Below, piece after piece: positions 6,788 to 6,961 of a stretch of DNA of 6,961 nt. The stretch lies in contig JAOZSG010000182.1 of the NCBI GenBank assembly GCA_029939785.1, forward strand, positions 1-6,961. The letters run 5' to 3'. The notes below the pieces were generated by a model. That model worked only from the letters and a program-made list of their open reading frames with translations, had not been told where the DNA came from and made no database searches. Made by a program: the position numbers and the translations under genes. Positions within the stretch are counted from its first letter, which is position 1. Each line of letters starts with the position of its first letter. Origin of the DNA: Fidelibacterota bacterium (lineage in GTDB: Bacteria; Fidelibacterota; UBA2242; JAFGTP01).

Positions 6788-6829
6788 ATGCCGAAGTGTA
6801 ATTATGAGGAAAAATTGTTAAAAAGATAA
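6788..6829 (+). CDS. Possible 13-codon leader peptide or decayed gene start
   Basis: A short frame encoding MPKCNYEEKLLKR begins at ATG 6788 and stops at TAA 6827-6829. GGAG (6775-6778) lies nine bases upstream, a good Shine-Dalgarno distance, and a candidate promoter lies at 6730-6758. An ATG at 6773 is in the same frame and would give 18 codons. The frame stays open after the TAA to the window edge, 44 more codons. I do not recognise the peptide. It could be a leader peptide, the start of a gene broken by a nonsense mutation, or chance. There is no independent evidence that it is translated. Confidence 0.2.
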   Translation: MPKCNYEEKLLKR

Positions 6830-6961
6830 GTTATTCCTTTGGAAAAACATTTTACTATTATTATTTTTGTGTGCCTGAAAATAATACTCTCATTTTGGCG
6901 AAGAGATGTAAAACAGGTTAGAAAGACAAATTTTTTTATTGTAACAGTTAAATCTTTAAGA

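Larger units (their letters stand above)
6694..6961. other. Right-edge stretch without a confident gene
   Basis: After the terminator this 268-bp AT-rich stretch has no convincing coding region. It contains the candidate promoter, Shine-Dalgarno sequence and short frame listed separately. At 6822-6878 another plus frame reads KDKLFLWKNILLLLFLCA and then stops; it resembles a signal peptide but has no usable start, because the ATG at 6804 in that frame is cut off by TAA after five codons. On the minus strand a frame is open from 6960 to a stop at 6802-6804 (52 codons, no recognisable domain). It could be the 3' end of a gene entering from the right or simply chance. No tRNA, rRNA, further hairpin or mobile-element end was seen. 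Confidence 0.6.

Overview
This window is AT-rich bacterial chromosome (roughly 30% G+C by eye). It is densely coded, with no tRNA, rRNA, CRISPR array or insertion sequence visible. All major genes belong to known families. The base composition, the mostly weak Shine-Dalgarno sites and the gene set (HDOD protein, HisKA_2 kinase, TSUP permease, HtpG) would suit an AT-rich member of the Bacteroidota/Ignavibacteriota/Cloacimonadota part of the tree. No marker here fixes the phylum, so that placement is a guess.

Left edge (2-1012, + strand): the C-terminal three quarters of a MATE-family multidrug/cation antiporter whose start lies outside the window. Its 3' end overlaps tail to tail, by 20 bp, with a minus-strand gene cluster.

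Minus-strand cluster (3691 down to 993): an HDOD-domain signalling protein, a cytosolic HisKA_2-type histidine kinase with no recognisable sensor domain, and a fold-type II PLP enzyme of the serine racemase / serine-threonine dehydratase family. The first two overlap by 14 bp and the last two are 4 bp apart, so the three are probably one transcript with coupled translation. A TSUP (TauE/SafE) permease gene lies 77 bp upstream on the same strand and may feed into the cluster. A plausible reading is a small signalling pair (HDOD protein plus kinase) co-expressed with an amino-acid enzyme. No response regulator is present in the window.

Divergent intergenic region (4522-4751): a candidate minus-strand promoter for the permease, a 14-bp tandem repeat in that gene's leader, and a candidate promoter, a short palindrome and an 8-bp inverted repeat ahead of htpG. 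There is no CIRCE element.

Right part (4752-6635, + strand): a complete htpG (Hsp90) with a clear Shine-Dalgarno sequence, closed by a strong intrinsic terminator at 6663-6693. The last 268 bp hold no confident gene. They do hold a good sigma-70-like promoter, a Shine-Dalgarno sequence and a 13-codon open frame, followed by a stop-interrupted stretch that reads like a signal peptide. This could be a leader peptide, a small RNA or the decayed start of a gene, and it is the least explained part of the window.
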